A stretch of 34,635 nucleotides of DNA from positions 1 through 34,635 of the forward strand of contig VXYK01000012.1 in the NCBI GenBank assembly GCA_009845995.1. Reading direction: 5' to 3'. Every line of letters begins with the position of its first letter. The first letter of the stretch is position 1. This document shows, piece by piece, positions 34,577 through 34,635 of this stretch. Made by a program: the position numbers and the translations under genes. Under the pieces are notes generated by a model. That model was not told where the DNA came from, did not search any database, and saw nothing but the letters and a program-made list of their open reading frames with translations. Source of the stretch: Acidimicrobiaceae bacterium (lineage in GTDB: Bacteria; Actinomycetota; Acidimicrobiia; Acidimicrobiales; Aldehydirespiratoraceae).

Positions 34577-34635
34577 TGGAGGTCCTTCGCGTTAACGTGG
34601 GATTGAGGGTTGCTGGTGTCGGTGTGGTGGGTCAT
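34573..34635 (-). CDS. 3' end of a possible upstream gene of the same operon (partial)
   Basis: A minus-strand frame is open from the window edge for 20 codons, ending KDLH and TGA at 34573-34575. The TGA overlaps the DUF6361 start as TTGA, the same tight coupling seen at the next two junctions. Twenty open codons in GC-rich DNA mean little alone, and the frame happens to begin with ATG at the last base; the overlap geometry is the main argument. The product cannot be identified. Confidence 0.35.
   Translation of the reverse strand: MTHHTDTSNPQSHVNAKDLH

Overview
The window looks like chromosomal DNA from a high-GC actinobacterium, most likely outside the classical mycobacteria and streptomycetes; an acidimicrobial relative is my best guess. 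The support is gene order. The blocks murI-rph-rdgB and HAD phosphatase-tlyA-nadK-recN-pyrG-Nudix-xerD-scpA-scpB-rluB-cmk are arranged much as in Mycobacterium tuberculosis (around Rv1338-Rv1341 and Rv1692-Rv1712). A fused KorA with KorB is also typical of that phylum. Many starts are GTG or TTG, genes often overlap by 4 nt, and some promoters look leaderless. No tRNA, rRNA or CRISPR array was seen.

Layout, left to right. At 1-1258 is the 5' part of an N-acyl-D-amino-acid deacylase-like amidohydrolase running off the left edge. At 1331-4449 (minus) are an EamA permease, rdgB, rph and murI. At 4527-4930 (minus) are rpmG and rpmB. At 5038-6899 (plus) are ispH and a membrane-anchored cytochrome c with GTGA overlap. 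At 6907-12993 (minus) a long operon-like run encodes scpA, scpB, rluB, tyrA, aroA, cmk and plsC, which links chromosome segregation, pseudouridylation, aromatic amino acids, nucleotides and lipids. At 13086-14734 (plus) are trpS and a small membrane coiled-coil protein. At 14836-25829 (minus) a second long run encodes korA, korB, HAD phosphatase, tlyA, nadK, recN, pyrG, Nudix hydrolase, xerD and an HD protein. At 25936-26694 is a TPR protein.

Right of about 26.7 kb the content changes from housekeeping to accessory. A DUF4143-type AAA ATPase gene is preceded by four 15-bp direct repeats spaced exactly 23 bp apart. Upstream of that is a tight operon on the minus strand, transcribed from the right edge: a DUF6361-like protein, a phospholipase-D-like protein with two HxK motifs, and a 1113-residue SF2/SNF2-like helicase. 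The junctions overlap (TGATG, then GTGA). A further reading frame entering from beyond the window ends on the first gene's start (TTGA), so the operon probably continues to the right. The PLD-plus-helicase pairing recalls anti-phage or DNA-modification systems such as DISARM, Mokosh and dpd, but this exact trio is not one I can assign. It is the best candidate here for an undescribed system.

Other points of note: an 11-A homopolymer replaces a conserved motif in ispH; the HAD phosphatase seems to start at a CTG overlapping the korB stop; a 32-bp tandem repeat lies between recN and pyrG; and two interlocked inverted repeats lie downstream of trpS.
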